Shown here: piece after piece, positions 14,220 through 21,168 of the stretch
Numbering within the stretch: the stretch's first letter is position 1
How the letters are laid out: each line of letters opens with the position of its first letter
Assembly (NCBI GenBank): GCA_009776695.1
Contig: WRNI01000009.1
Location: forward strand, 1-22,171
DNA from: Methanomassiliicoccaceae archaeon
Lineage (GTDB): Archaea > Thermoplasmatota > Thermoplasmata > Methanomassiliicoccales > Methanomethylophilaceae
DNA: 22,171 nt
Direction: 5' to 3'
Notes under the pieces: model-generated
Databases searched by the model: none
What the model saw: the letters and a program-made list of their open reading frames with translations, nothing else
What the model was told of the DNA's origin: nothing
Translations under genes and position numbers: made by a program

Positions 14220-14558
14220 ATGAACAACATAAGCCCCCAGTTACAGAACCAGATCACCCAGTTCCAGCAGGTGCAGCAGCAGCTGCAGGCGGTATCGACG
14301 CAGAAGATGCAGATGGAGATGCAGAAACGCGAGATCGAAAGGACGAAGGAAGAATTATCGAAGTCGACCGGTGACGTCTACAAGAACGTCGGCTCGCTTC
14401 TGATAAAAGCGGAAAGTAAAGATTCGGTCGCGAACGAGCTCGACGAGACGACGGAGACGCTGGAAGTACGAATCAAGGCGCTGGACCGTCAGGAAAAGAG
14501 CCTGCGTGAAAAGTTCCAGAACCTTCAGGAAACGATAAACAAAGCTATGCCGCAGTGA
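14220..14558 (+). CDS. pfdB: Prefoldin subunit beta (GimC beta)
   Basis: This 112-residue protein is the beta subunit of the hexameric prefoldin chaperone that holds unfolded proteins for the thermosome. It is almost entirely two long coiled-coil helices (residues about 5-45 and 70-108, rich in Gln, Glu, Lys and Leu), joined by the short beta-hairpin segment containing VYKNVGSLLIKAE, as in the family. ATG 14220 is chosen because GTGAT lies 4 nt upstream; ATG 14214, which overlaps the pcc1 stop, is an alternative adding two residues. It is the last gene of the superoperon; convergent nikR follows. Confidence 0.95.
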   Translation: MNNISPQLQNQITQFQQVQQQLQAVSTQKMQMEMQKREIERTKEELSKSTGDVYKNVGSLLIKAESKDSVANELDETTETLEVRIKALDRQEKSLREKFQNLQETINKAMPQ

Positions 14559-14570
14559 TCCCGCGGCAGC

Positions 14571-14584
14571 GCCGTTCTGACGGC
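14571..14584. terminator. Small hairpin between pfdB and nikR
   Basis: GCCGT, loop TCTG, ACGGC gives a 5-bp G/C stem between two convergent genes. No T-tract follows on the plus strand, so it is only a weak candidate for ending the superoperon transcript. Confidence 0.3.
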
Positions 14585-14615
14585 ATGGCGGACGCGGACG
14601 GTGTGAGCGCAAAGC

Positions 14616-15002
14616 TTACCGGCCTCTCACGAACTTAACGTAATCTGCCTTGCCTATTCCGTATATCTCTTTCATCATCCTTTCCAGCGTATCGGAATCG
14701 CTTGATAATATCATCACTTCGAGACATTTCCTGTTCTGCAGATGCGAATGCAGCTGCGTTCTTATCGTTCTCTCGTACTTATGCTGAAGCATCCCTATCC
14801 ACTGATCGTCGTGAGTACTGTGCACAACGATGAGAACGCCTTCGACGTCGCCGTCCATTCTTTCCATGTCCTTCATTTCCGATCCGGCCATCTTTATTGA
14901 TGCGCGTACGGCTTCGCTTCTCCCGGAAAGCCCGAGGCTTTCCCGTAATTTTTCAAGGGATTCGATGCTCTCATCGGGCAGGGACACGCTTATCACTGTC
15001 AT
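14616..15002 (-). CDS. nikR: NikR-type nickel-responsive transcriptional regulator
   Basis: This 128-residue protein has an N-terminal ribbon-helix-helix DNA-binding domain (MTVISVSLPDESIESLEKLRESLGLSGRSEAVRASI) and a C-terminal ACT-like metal-binding domain. All four high-affinity nickel ligands of E. coli NikR have counterparts at the same spacing: H74, H85, H87 and C93 (H-x10-H-x-H-x5-C). Start is ATG 15000-15002 with GGTGAT (15007-15012) 4 nt before it; a longer upstream reading is not supported. It is expected to repress or tune metal-uptake genes when nickel is plentiful, sensible in an organism with [NiFe] hydrogenase and methyl-CoM reductase. It is divergent from the ZIP transporter gene, its likely target. 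Confidence 0.93.
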   Translation of the reverse strand: MTVISVSLPDESIESLEKLRESLGLSGRSEAVRASIKMAGSEMKDMERMDGDVEGVLIVVHSTHDDQWIGMLQHKYERTIRTQLHSHLQNRKCLEVMILSSDSDTLERMMKEIYGIGKADYVKFVRGR

Positions 15003-15022
15003 TTTTATCACCTTATTAAGAA

Positions 15023-15045
15023 ATATATCCGTTTGAATATATAAG
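15023..15045. promoter_or_regulatory. Shared nikR/ZIP divergent promoter with A/T-rich inverted repeat
   Basis: ATATAT at 15023-15028 and ATATAT at 15037-15042 flank an 8-bp spacer, and further out TTAA occurs on both sides. Each A/T block can serve as a TATA box: minus-strand TTATATATT for nikR and plus-strand ATATATAAG for the ZIP gene. A NikR tetramer bound here could control both genes. The NikR site itself is not proven. Confidence 0.5.
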
Positions 15046-15095
15046 TTAATAACAGTACGGCAAACATTTAATAATGATTGCCGCTCCCTCGGACA

Positions 15096-15881
15096 ATGTT
15101 CGAGGATACGGACCCGTACATCGTCCTGCTGGTGTTCGCGCTTGTCATAATGATAATGTCGCTGGCCGGCGCGTCCGTTCCTCAGATGAGGAAGATGGAC
15201 TCGAGAAGGATACATCTTATGGTGGCCCTCTCTGCCGGGATCTTTCTCGGCATATTATTTTTCATGCTTCTTCCGGAAGCGTTCGAGGAATCCCCGGATG
15301 CGATGGACGCCGTCCCGTGGATGGTCGGCGGGTTCCTTGCGGTGCTGTTCATCGACGTGATGCTGAAGAAGATGCATATGAGCACATGCGCATGCGAGGA
15401 GTGCACTGACAGGGAGCACGGGCACGAGCTGACGACGCTCTCCGCGTTCGTCGGGCTTGCGATACACGCGGCGGTGGACGGTATCGTGCTCAGCGTTGCG
15501 CTGAGCGCCGGCGATGATATAGGGCTTATGGCCCTCGCCGGCATATCGCTGCACAAGTTCGTCGAGCTCTTTGCGCTGTCGTCCACGTTCAAGCTCACGG
15601 ACATTCCGAAAAAGAGCGTTCTCGTTTATCTGATACTGTTCGCGCTTATCACGCCGGCGGCCGCGTTCCTCTCCATGCCGGTGATGGACGCGATCGACGG
15701 CGTGGAGATATTCATACCGCTGGCCGTCGCCGCGGGGACGTTCATGTACGTCGGCGTTTATGCTTTACTGCCGGAGGCGTTCCATGAGCGCCGTGACGGC
15801 CACATCGCGTTCACGCTTGTCGTGATCGGATTGATCACGATAGCCGCCCTGTCGGTGATGATGGGCGGTCATGCGCACTGA
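15096..15881 (+). CDS. ZIP family metal transporter
   Basis: This 261-residue inner-membrane protein has about eight hydrophobic segments. It carries ZIP signature residues in the fourth and fifth helices, IHAAVDGIVL with H124 and D128, and SLHKFVELFA with H153, K154 and E157. A cytoplasmic-loop-like segment between helices 3 and 4 is rich in Cys and His (THE C-A-C-E-E-C group at 98-103 and HGHE at 108-111), and the C terminus ends GGHAH; both could bind metal. ATG 15096 is preferred over the earlier TTG 15078 because the helix 1 context starts right after it. ZIP proteins import Zn, Fe, Mn or related ions. Divergent pairing with NikR suggests nickel or nickel-linked control; substrate unproven. 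Confidence 0.88.
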   Translation: MFEDTDPYIVLLVFALVIMIMSLAGASVPQMRKMDSRRIHLMVALSAGIFLGILFFMLLPEAFEESPDAMDAVPWMVGGFLAVLFIDVMLKKMHMSTCACEECTDREHGHELTTLSAFVGLAIHAAVDGIVLSVALSAGDDIGLMALAGISLHKFVELFALSSTFKLTDIPKKSVLVYLILFALITPAAAFLSMPVMDAIDGVEIFIPLAVAAGTFMYVGVYALLPEAFHERRDGHIAFTLVVIGLITIAALSVMMGGHAH

Positions 15882-15909
15882 GCCGATGACGCGGGACGAT
15901 CGCCGTCGC

Positions 15910-15923
15910 CGGCCTGACGGCCG
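15910..15923 (+). terminator. G/C hairpin after the ZIP gene
   Basis: CGGCC, loop TGAC, GGCCG lies 29 bp after the ZIP stop codon in a G/C-rich stretch. There is no following T-run, so it is a weak terminator candidate. The rest of this 139-bp gap holds the promoter and ribosome-binding site of the next gene. Confidence 0.3.
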
Positions 15924-15972
15924 CGCATTGAATGCCGGTTGCCGCGCGTGGGCGGAAACTAAATAAGTATCG

Positions 15973-16017
15973 TTATAATATCTCGTGACAGACCGCCGTA
16001 ATGCCGCCGGAGGAGGG
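15973..16017 (+). promoter_or_regulatory. Promoter and ribosome-binding site of the PIN cassette
   Basis: TTATAATAT at 15973-15981 is a good TATA box. GGAGGAGGG at 16009-16017 lies directly before GTG 16021. The GTG at 15985 falls too close to the TATA box to be inside the transcript, so 16021 is the likely start. The cassette therefore has its own promoter. Confidence 0.65.
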
Positions 16018-16020
16018 ATC

Positions 16021-16953
16021 GTGCTGAGAACAGAACAAGAAGTTCCTGACCATGTGAAGATCGCATCGTTCATATTCCTTGATGAATACCGGTCAAAGAA
16101 CCGTGACGATCCGAGCGGCATTGTGTACAATAAATTCATGACGCTGCTCAATTCTGAATTGAAGAAGGACAAGATAGACCTTCGTTTGCCGCATTGCTGG
16201 TACAGGTGGGGCGATGAGGTCGTGAGATATCACATGCCCTATCTCTATTGGGATCATGATGATCCGCGATACACGACGGTCCTCTGGAAAGGAAAAAGCC
16301 CAAGATACCGTGTCGATGATCCGGTCGTTCTGAGGATCAAAGAATTCTCCGGCAGATTCATTGATAAGTATTCCGGCCCGGAGGGAGCGGAGATGGCGAT
16401 AGACAAGGTCTATGAGAAGGCCCCGTTCAAATTTCAGAATGAATACAGAAAGATGAGGGAAAGCCTGAAAATAGTAAAGAACAAGGTTCCTCCAGATAAT
16501 TACGTTAATTCTGTTGTTATGCCGCTGTTCAAGAATGCGATGGATGTGTTTCCCAAGGAATTCTCCGACATCGGGGACATCAAAAAGGATTTTGAAGAGG
16601 TATTCGGCATATCCGCCGGAAGAGGGGCAACTGTCCGTGAGTTATTCGAAATGGCTGAGGACTTCTGGTTCTTTTTCTGTTACCATCTGAGACTTCATCC
16701 CAAATGCCGTGAAAATGTGCCAAGGTCCACGCTGGATATCTGGGAAGAGGCGATACCCTGGGAAACGGAGATGTATGAACGCGGTCTGCAGAACAATGTC
16801 CATGAATTTTACAACGGATGCCCTCCGAACCCTACGGCGGACAGACTGCTGGAGAAATGGAAAAAAGATACGGATGAGTTCGAGAAACTGCTTGAAGCAT
16901 ATCCTGATGACATGGACGACATGTATGAGTTCCTGCACGGAAAGGGTCGGTAA
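16021..16953 (+). CDS. Uncharacterised 310-residue protein paired with a PIN-domain gene
   Basis: I do not recognise this family. The protein is soluble, with no signal or membrane helix, and mostly helical. Residues 36-50 (YNKFMTLLNSELKKD) look like a helix-turn-helix-like start, followed by a striking aromatic block at 57-90: LPHCWYRWGDEVVRYHMPYL and then YWDHDDP...TTVLWKG. This looks like the conserved core of a family. A further aromatic/charged motif YEKAPFKFQNEYRKMRE (131-147), FWFFFCYHLRLH (215-226) and an acidic C terminus (EAYPDDMDDMYEF) follow. GTG start supported by GGAGGAGGG. The next gene encodes a PIN nuclease-like protein only 5 bp downstream, so the pair is an operon. By position it could be a large antitoxin or regulatory partner, but it is about three times the length of usual VapB antitoxins. 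A+T content looks higher than in its neighbours. Confidence 0.7.
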   Translation: MLRTEQEVPDHVKIASFIFLDEYRSKNRDDPSGIVYNKFMTLLNSELKKDKIDLRLPHCWYRWGDEVVRYHMPYLYWDHDDPRYTTVLWKGKSPRYRVDDPVVLRIKEFSGRFIDKYSGPEGAEMAIDKVYEKAPFKFQNEYRKMRESLKIVKNKVPPDNYVNSVVMPLFKNAMDVFPKEFSDIGDIKKDFEEVFGISAGRGATVRELFEMAEDFWFFFCYHLRLHPKCRENVPRSTLDIWEEAIPWETEMYERGLQNNVHEFYNGCPPNPTADRLLEKWKKDTDEFEKLLEAYPDDMDDMYEFLHGKGR

Positions 16954-16958
16954 AGCGT

Positions 16959-17384
16959 ATGTCCGATCACAGACCGCCTCTTCTGATGGACACATGCGCG
17001 CTCAGCAAGGATTTTTTAAAGTGGCTGAGAACGTATAATCCGGCCAAATCGATCTCATCCGTCACGTACATGGAATATTGCATTTACATGGTCGGAACAA
17101 AGAACATGTCCGTTGAAGAAGTAAGCAGCATACTGAGGCACGCAGGAATATCCATACAGCCGTTCGGCAAACATCAGGCAGAATATGCATCAGAATTCAT
17201 GACCCGGCGTACGATAGAAAGATGCAGGACATGTAACAAAATAGACTGGAATGATTGCATGGTTGCTGCGCATGCGCCCATAGCGCCTACCGTAATCGTC
17301 ACTGAGAACGTAAAGGACTTCCCGTACCTGGACGGGCGTGTTATCACTCCGAACGACGCCATGAAAAGATACGGCCGCTTATGA
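16959..17384 (+). CDS. PIN-domain protein (VapC-like putative ribonuclease)
   Basis: This 141-residue protein matches the PIN fold. LLMDTCAL supplies the first acidic residue (D11), VTYMEY the second (E39), WNDCMVAAHA the third (D99), and VIVTENVKDFPYL the T-x-N-x-x-D-F motif (D120). The last strand, RVITPNDAMKRY, is also VapC-like. Such proteins are usually Mg-dependent ribonucleases, many acting as toxins that cut tRNA or rRNA; some are housekeeping nucleases. A Cys pair C89-x2-C92 is unusual. It follows the 310-residue gene by 5 bp and has no conventional small antitoxin next to it. Start is ATG 16959. It converges with the methyltransferase gene. Confidence 0.85.
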   Translation: MSDHRPPLLMDTCALSKDFLKWLRTYNPAKSISSVTYMEYCIYMVGTKNMSVEEVSSILRHAGISIQPFGKHQAEYASEFMTRRTIERCRTCNKIDWNDCMVAAHAPIAPTVIVTENVKDFPYLDGRVITPNDAMKRYGRL

Positions 17385-17407
17385 CGATGACCGGCGACCC
17401 GTCATCG
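17385..17407. terminator. Bidirectional hairpin between convergent genes
   Basis: CGATGAC (17385-17391), a 9-nt loop, and GTCATCG (17401-17407) form a 7-bp perfect inverted repeat. It starts right after the PIN-gene stop and covers the stop codon of the methyltransferase gene on the other strand. No T-tract is visible. It probably helps end both convergent transcripts. Confidence 0.45.
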
Positions 17408-18007
17408 CTTTATCGCTTTGACGGCGTACGATCTGCCGTCCCTTATCTTTATCTCTTCGGCCGAGAACCCGTTCTCCTCCGCCGCCGCTATCAATTCGGC
17501 CGGCGTATATTTCCTGAACCCGTATTCGGTGTAGCTTGATCTGTCAAGCCATTCCTTTGTATAAGCTACGTTCAGAAATATGCCGCCCGGCCTGAGATTC
17601 GAAAATATCTCCTTCAGTCCTGCGTTAAGGTCCGGCCAGAAATAGATTGTGTTGACGGTGTAAACAATATCGAATTCCTGCTCAAAGGGTATCGCGTCCG
17701 CCGATCCTTCCGATAATGTAAGACGGCCTTCGGATATCGCTTTATTGTTTCGTTTGGCCGCCGCCGTCATCATGCCGGAAGATATCTCGACACCGTAAAA
17801 GACCGCTTCCGAACTTTTTAAAAGATGTTTCAGAAGCACACCGTTCCCGAAACCTATCTCAAGGCATGTTCCGCCCTTCGGAACATGTTCCTCAACGGCC
17901 GCATACATCTCACGGTTCATCCTGTTCATGAGGAACGCGGCGATCCTTCCTCCGAACCCTTCCGGCCTTCCGAACTGCCGCGCCCAATACTCTTTGAATC
18001 CTGACAT
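17402..18007 (-). CDS. Class I SAM-dependent methyltransferase
   Basis: This 201-residue protein has a Rossmann methyltransferase fold. Motif I is TCLEIGFGNGVLL (about residues 47-59), the acidic end of strand 2 is YGVEISSGMM (91-100), motif II-like DIVYTVNTIYFWPD (113-130) precedes LRPGGIFLNV. The UbiE/methyltransferase-11 type fits; the substrate cannot be told from the sequence. Start is ATG 18005-18007, with AGGAC before it and a minus-strand TATA-like GTTATAATC at 18047-18055. It is a single gene, convergent with the PIN gene and divergent from the ABC exporter. Confidence 0.88.
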   Translation of the reverse strand: MSGFKEYWARQFGRPEGFGGRIAAFLMNRMNREMYAAVEEHVPKGGTCLEIGFGNGVLLKHLLKSSEAVFYGVEISSGMMTAAAKRNNKAISEGRLTLSEGSADAIPFEQEFDIVYTVNTIYFWPDLNAGLKEIFSNLRPGGIFLNVAYTKEWLDRSSYTEYGFRKYTPAELIAAAEENGFSAEEIKIRDGRSYAVKAIKR

Positions 18008-18046
18008 AGAAGTCCTGCCAATTCCTTTACCAAGACGGCCGCCGAT

Positions 18047-18055
18047 GATTATAAC
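18047..18055 (-). promoter_or_regulatory. TATA-like element of the methyltransferase gene
   Basis: Minus-strand GTTATAATC lies about 40 bp upstream of the ATG at 18007, giving a predicted leader of about 15-20 nt. Confidence 0.5.
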
Positions 18056-18085
18056 AGTTCTGATGTCTCGTGATCAATGACAATG

Positions 18086-18094
18086 TTTTTTATC
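18086..18094 (+). promoter_or_regulatory. TATA-like element of the ABC exporter operon
   Basis: TTTTTATCC lies about 29-37 bp upstream of ATG 18123. The mRNA would have a very short leader. GATAAAA directly before the ATG resembles the initiation element seen at other genes here, but lacks the full GGTGAT. Confidence 0.4.
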
Positions 18095-18122
18095 CTGCGT
18101 CCTTTAATGATGTACGATAAAA

Positions 18123-18848
18123 ATGGCGGACGCGCTTGTTGTCAGGGACCTGAGCAAAAGATACGGCGACCATTTGGCGGTGGACAACGTAAGCTTTTCT
18201 GTGAAAGAAGGAGAGATATTCGGCCTTATCGGTCCCAACGGGGCAGGAAAGACAACGACGCTTCGTATAATCTCCACGCTTCTGACGATGACGTCCGGTT
18301 CCGTCTCGGTGTGCGGGAATGATATGCGCACCGACGCCGACGGAATAAGGAAATGTATAAGTTATTTACCTGAGGACGCCGGCGCGTACAAAGATCTGAC
18401 CGGCCGTTCTTATCTTAATTTCATGGCCGGATTCTTCACCGGCGGCAGCGACACGGAAAAGATGGTCGCCAAAGGCATAGGCATAGCGAACCTCGGCGAA
18501 AGGATCGATTCCAAGGTGTCGACATACAGCAAAGGGATGATGCGCCGTCTTCTCATCGCGAGGGCGATAATGCCCGGTCCCAAACTTGCGATACTCGATG
18601 AGATAACATCGGGACTCGACGTAATGAACGCATTCGAGATAAGGGACGTTGTCCGTAATATAGCAAAGGACGGCGTTTCTGTGCTCTTATCGTCGCACAA
18701 TATGTTCGAAGTCGATCAGTTATGCGACCGCATAGCGATGATCGACAACGGTAAAATGATATTGGAAGGGACACCGTCGGAACTCAAGGAAAGGTTCGGT
18801 GTCGATACGGTGGAAGAAGTATTCATCAGAGCGGCGGTGAAAAGATGA
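18123..18848 (+). CDS. ABC transporter ATP-binding protein (ABC-2/NatA type)
   Basis: This 241-residue ATPase energises the permease encoded next. Walker A is GPNGAGKTT at 37-45 (K43), the signature is YSKGMMRRL (135-143), Walker B is LAILDE (155-160, catalytic E160), and the H-loop is SSHNM with H192. The usual Q-loop position reads SYLPEDAG, as in many NatA-like exporters. A C-terminal FGVDTVEEVFIR segment is typical of exporters pairing with ABC-2 permeases. The stop overlaps the permease start (ATGA), so the two are translationally coupled. Substrate (Na+, drug, lipid or other) cannot be assigned. Confidence 0.95.
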   Translation: MADALVVRDLSKRYGDHLAVDNVSFSVKEGEIFGLIGPNGAGKTTTLRIISTLLTMTSGSVSVCGNDMRTDADGIRKCISYLPEDAGAYKDLTGRSYLNFMAGFFTGGSDTEKMVAKGIGIANLGERIDSKVSTYSKGMMRRLLIARAIMPGPKLAILDEITSGLDVMNAFEIRDVVRNIAKDGVSVLLSSHNMFEVDQLCDRIAMIDNGKMILEGTPSELKERFGVDTVEEVFIRAAVKR

Positions 18849-20140
18849 ATCACCTCTGGAATCTTATACGCAAGGAACTGAAAGAATTGCTCACGCCCGC
18901 GTCCGTCATTTCGATAATCGTCGTCGCCGTGGTGTTCGCGTCCATGGGCGGAATGATAGGTTCGGAAACGGAAAAACTGGAAGAGCTGCCGACGATAGGT
19001 GTGATAAACGGCGATGACGACGGCAGCAGCGACTATTACGACGTCGCCTACGATTACATGCAGGGAATTTACGGAAGCTCAAGCGACCGCATAATCGGGT
19101 TCAGCTCCGACTTTGACGACGTTGATTCCATATTGAAGGAGATGGACGAGCGCGGCGTGTACATCGTGCTGGCGTTTGACGCCGATTATTCGAATGACAT
19201 AGCCGCTGGTGGTCAGGGTATCATAAACGTCTACTGGGGCGAAGTGAGGACGGGAGCGTTCGGAGCGGTCTCGACGTACATCGTGGACAGTCTGATATCA
19301 GGCATCAACACGGAAACGGCAGCGGGCATAGTGGGCGGCGAGGAAAAGCTGTTCCCGGTACATTCGAACAACTTCACGATGTTCAACGGAAAGATATACG
19401 AAAAAACGACGCCTTCCGACATATCGAGCGCGTTACAATCGCAGTCGATACTCATGCCGATTCTTATCATGATCATAATTACGATGATCGGAGGCATGAT
19501 AATATCGTCTATGGGCAACGAGAAGGAGAATAAAACATTGGAAACGTTACTTACGCTTCCCGTTAAAAGAACAACGATAGTCAGCGGCAAGCTCATCGGA
19601 TCTGCGATCGCCGGCCTTATCTTCGGTATCGTATATCTCGTCGGGATGTACTTTTACACGAACAGCATGTCATCGGGATCGTTATCACTCAGCAGCCTTG
19701 GTCTTACGTTATCGATAACGGACTGGGGCATCGTCGCCGTTGTGATATTCCTGGCGATACTTTCCGCGTTGGGGATCTGTATGATATTGGGCGCATTCGT
19801 GAAGAACTACAAGGCCGCCCAAACGCTGACGCTGCCGATAAGCGTGCTTGCGATGATCCCTATGTTCGTGACGATGTTCACCGATTTCAGCACATTGCCG
19901 GCGGTGTTCCAGGTCATACTCTTTGCGATACCGTTCACGCACCCGATGATGATCATGAATAACATCATGTTAGGTAACACACTGATGATATGGGCCGGCC
20001 TCGGTTATCTGTTATTGTTCTCGATGGTCACGATATACATCACCGTCAGAATATACAGATCGGACATATTGCTTACCGGTCTTGTCAGAAAGAAAGGTAA
20101 GAAGAGTATATTCTCGATATTCTCGAGAGCGCGTGACTGA
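18845..20140 (+). CDS. ABC-2 type transporter permease (NatB-like)
   Basis: This 431-residue membrane protein has the ABC-2 exporter layout: one N-terminal membrane helix (19-39), a large extracytoplasmic acidic domain (about 40-200), then helices near 202-222, 250-271, 294-318, 328-346, 354-373 and 380-402. Between helices 2 and 3 lies MGNEKENKTLETLLTLPVKRTTIVSGKL, the cytoplasmic coupling element characteristic of this family. The C-terminal tail is basic (RKKGKKS). It is coupled to the ATPase by a 4-bp overlap. The transported substrate is unknown. Confidence 0.93.
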   Translation: MNHLWNLIRKELKELLTPASVISIIVVAVVFASMGGMIGSETEKLEELPTIGVINGDDDGSSDYYDVAYDYMQGIYGSSSDRIIGFSSDFDDVDSILKEMDERGVYIVLAFDADYSNDIAAGGQGIINVYWGEVRTGAFGAVSTYIVDSLISGINTETAAGIVGGEEKLFPVHSNNFTMFNGKIYEKTTPSDISSALQSQSILMPILIMIIITMIGGMIISSMGNEKENKTLETLLTLPVKRTTIVSGKLIGSAIAGLIFGIVYLVGMYFYTNSMSSGSLSLSSLGLTLSITDWGIVAVVIFLAILSALGICMILGAFVKNYKAAQTLTLPISVLAMIPMFVTMFTDFSTLPAVFQVILFAIPFTHPMMIMNNIMLGNTLMIWAGLGYLLLFSMVTIYITVRIYRSDILLTGLVRKKGKKSIFSIFSRARD

Positions 20141-20144
20141 CGCC

Positions 20145-20153
20145 GTTATATGC
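20145..20153 (+). promoter_or_regulatory. TATA-like element of the DHH gene
   Basis: GTTATATGC lies about 50 bp upstream of ATG 20200, giving a leader of about 25 nt. There is no strong ribosome-binding site directly before the ATG. Confidence 0.45.
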
Positions 20154-20199
20154 TTTCGTCCGCAGAAACAACAAAATACATCATACCGATGGCGGTATC

Positions 20200-21168
20200 A
20201 TGTTGGAACGGACCGGCGATCTGCTGAGGAACAAGAATAAAGTGATATTGGTGCACGGGAACGCCGATATGGACGCCGTGGGCTCCGCCTATGCGATCGC
20301 CGTGTGCTTTCCGCCGGCACGAATATACGCGCCCGGAGGTGTGGACAGGGTCGCGAAGATGGTGATGGACAAGCTGGGCGTCGAGATACTCGATGAATGC
20401 GATATCACGGAATACGAACTCGTTGTCGTTACCGATACGTCGTCCCCGGAACAGTTCAAACCCGGCTGCGCCGAGATACCGAAGGACAGTGTCATAATAG
20501 ATCACCACCGGCCGACCGGCAAATGGGACAATATGAATTTTATTTGCGATGAGAGCAAAGTATCGTGCTGCGAACTGGTCTATGATATCATCCGCGCATC
20601 GGGTATCGCGGTTGACCGCGATACAGGAATGGCATTGCTCTGCGGCATGCTCACCGACGGCGGTCATTTCTCATTCGCGAACGCACAGATGCTCAGGACG
20701 TTCGCCGATATCATGGACGAAACGGGCATAGGAATGGACGAGGCGATGGACTTTCCGCGCTCGGAGGTGGGAATGAGCGAGCGCGTCGCCGTCATGAAAG
20801 GAATGGAACGTTCCAAATTCGAACGCATCGGCGACATGATCGTCGCAACGTCGTACGGCGGAAGCTATGAGGCGTCCGTTTGCAAAGCGCTGCTGAACGC
20901 GGGCGCGGACGTTGTTTTCGTAGGCTCGCAGCGTGATGACACGTTCAGGCTGAGCGCGCGTGCCGGCCAAGATATGGTGAGACGGGGCATACATTTGGGC
21001 GAGATCATGAAGGGCATCGGCAGCGAGACCGCGAGCGACGGCGGCGGCCACGGCGGCGCAGCCGGGTTGTCGGGAACAGGCGACGTGGAGGCGATGCTGC
21101 ACATATGCATGCAGCGGACGATGGCTGAATTCCGCAATATGAGAAATGACGGCTCAGAGCCTGCCTAA
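20200..21168 (+). CDS. DHH/DHHA1 family phosphoesterase
   Basis: This 322-residue protein has the bipartite layout of RecJ/NrnA-like phosphoesterases. The DHH domain carries HGNADMDAVGSA (H19, D23, D25), VVVTDTSS (D79), the DHH signature IIDHHRP (D101, H102, H103) and LTDGGHFSF (D153). The C-terminal DHHA1 domain carries the substrate loop GGGHGGAAGLSG (281-292). All metal ligands expected for a Mn-dependent enzyme are present. The usual substrates are short oligonucleotides, cyclic-dinucleotide products or single-stranded DNA; the absence of extra domains favours an NrnA-like or archaeal RecJ-like nuclease. The gene stands alone and its 3' end overlaps tyrS on the opposite strand by 15 bp. 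Confidence 0.9.
   Translation: MLERTGDLLRNKNKVILVHGNADMDAVGSAYAIAVCFPPARIYAPGGVDRVAKMVMDKLGVEILDECDITEYELVVVTDTSSPEQFKPGCAEIPKDSVIIDHHRPTGKWDNMNFICDESKVSCCELVYDIIRASGIAVDRDTGMALLCGMLTDGGHFSFANAQMLRTFADIMDETGIGMDEAMDFPRSEVGMSERVAVMKGMERSKFERIGDMIVATSYGGSYEASVCKALLNAGADVVFVGSQRDDTFRLSARAGQDMVRRGIHLGEIMKGIGSETASDGGGHGGAAGLSGTGDVEAMLHICMQRTMAEFRNMRNDGSEPA

Noticed and set aside
14616..15215. NikR read as a 199-residue protein
   Set aside because: The added N-terminal part covers the promoter region and the start of the divergent ZIP gene; the ribbon-helix-helix domain begins exactly at ATG 15002.
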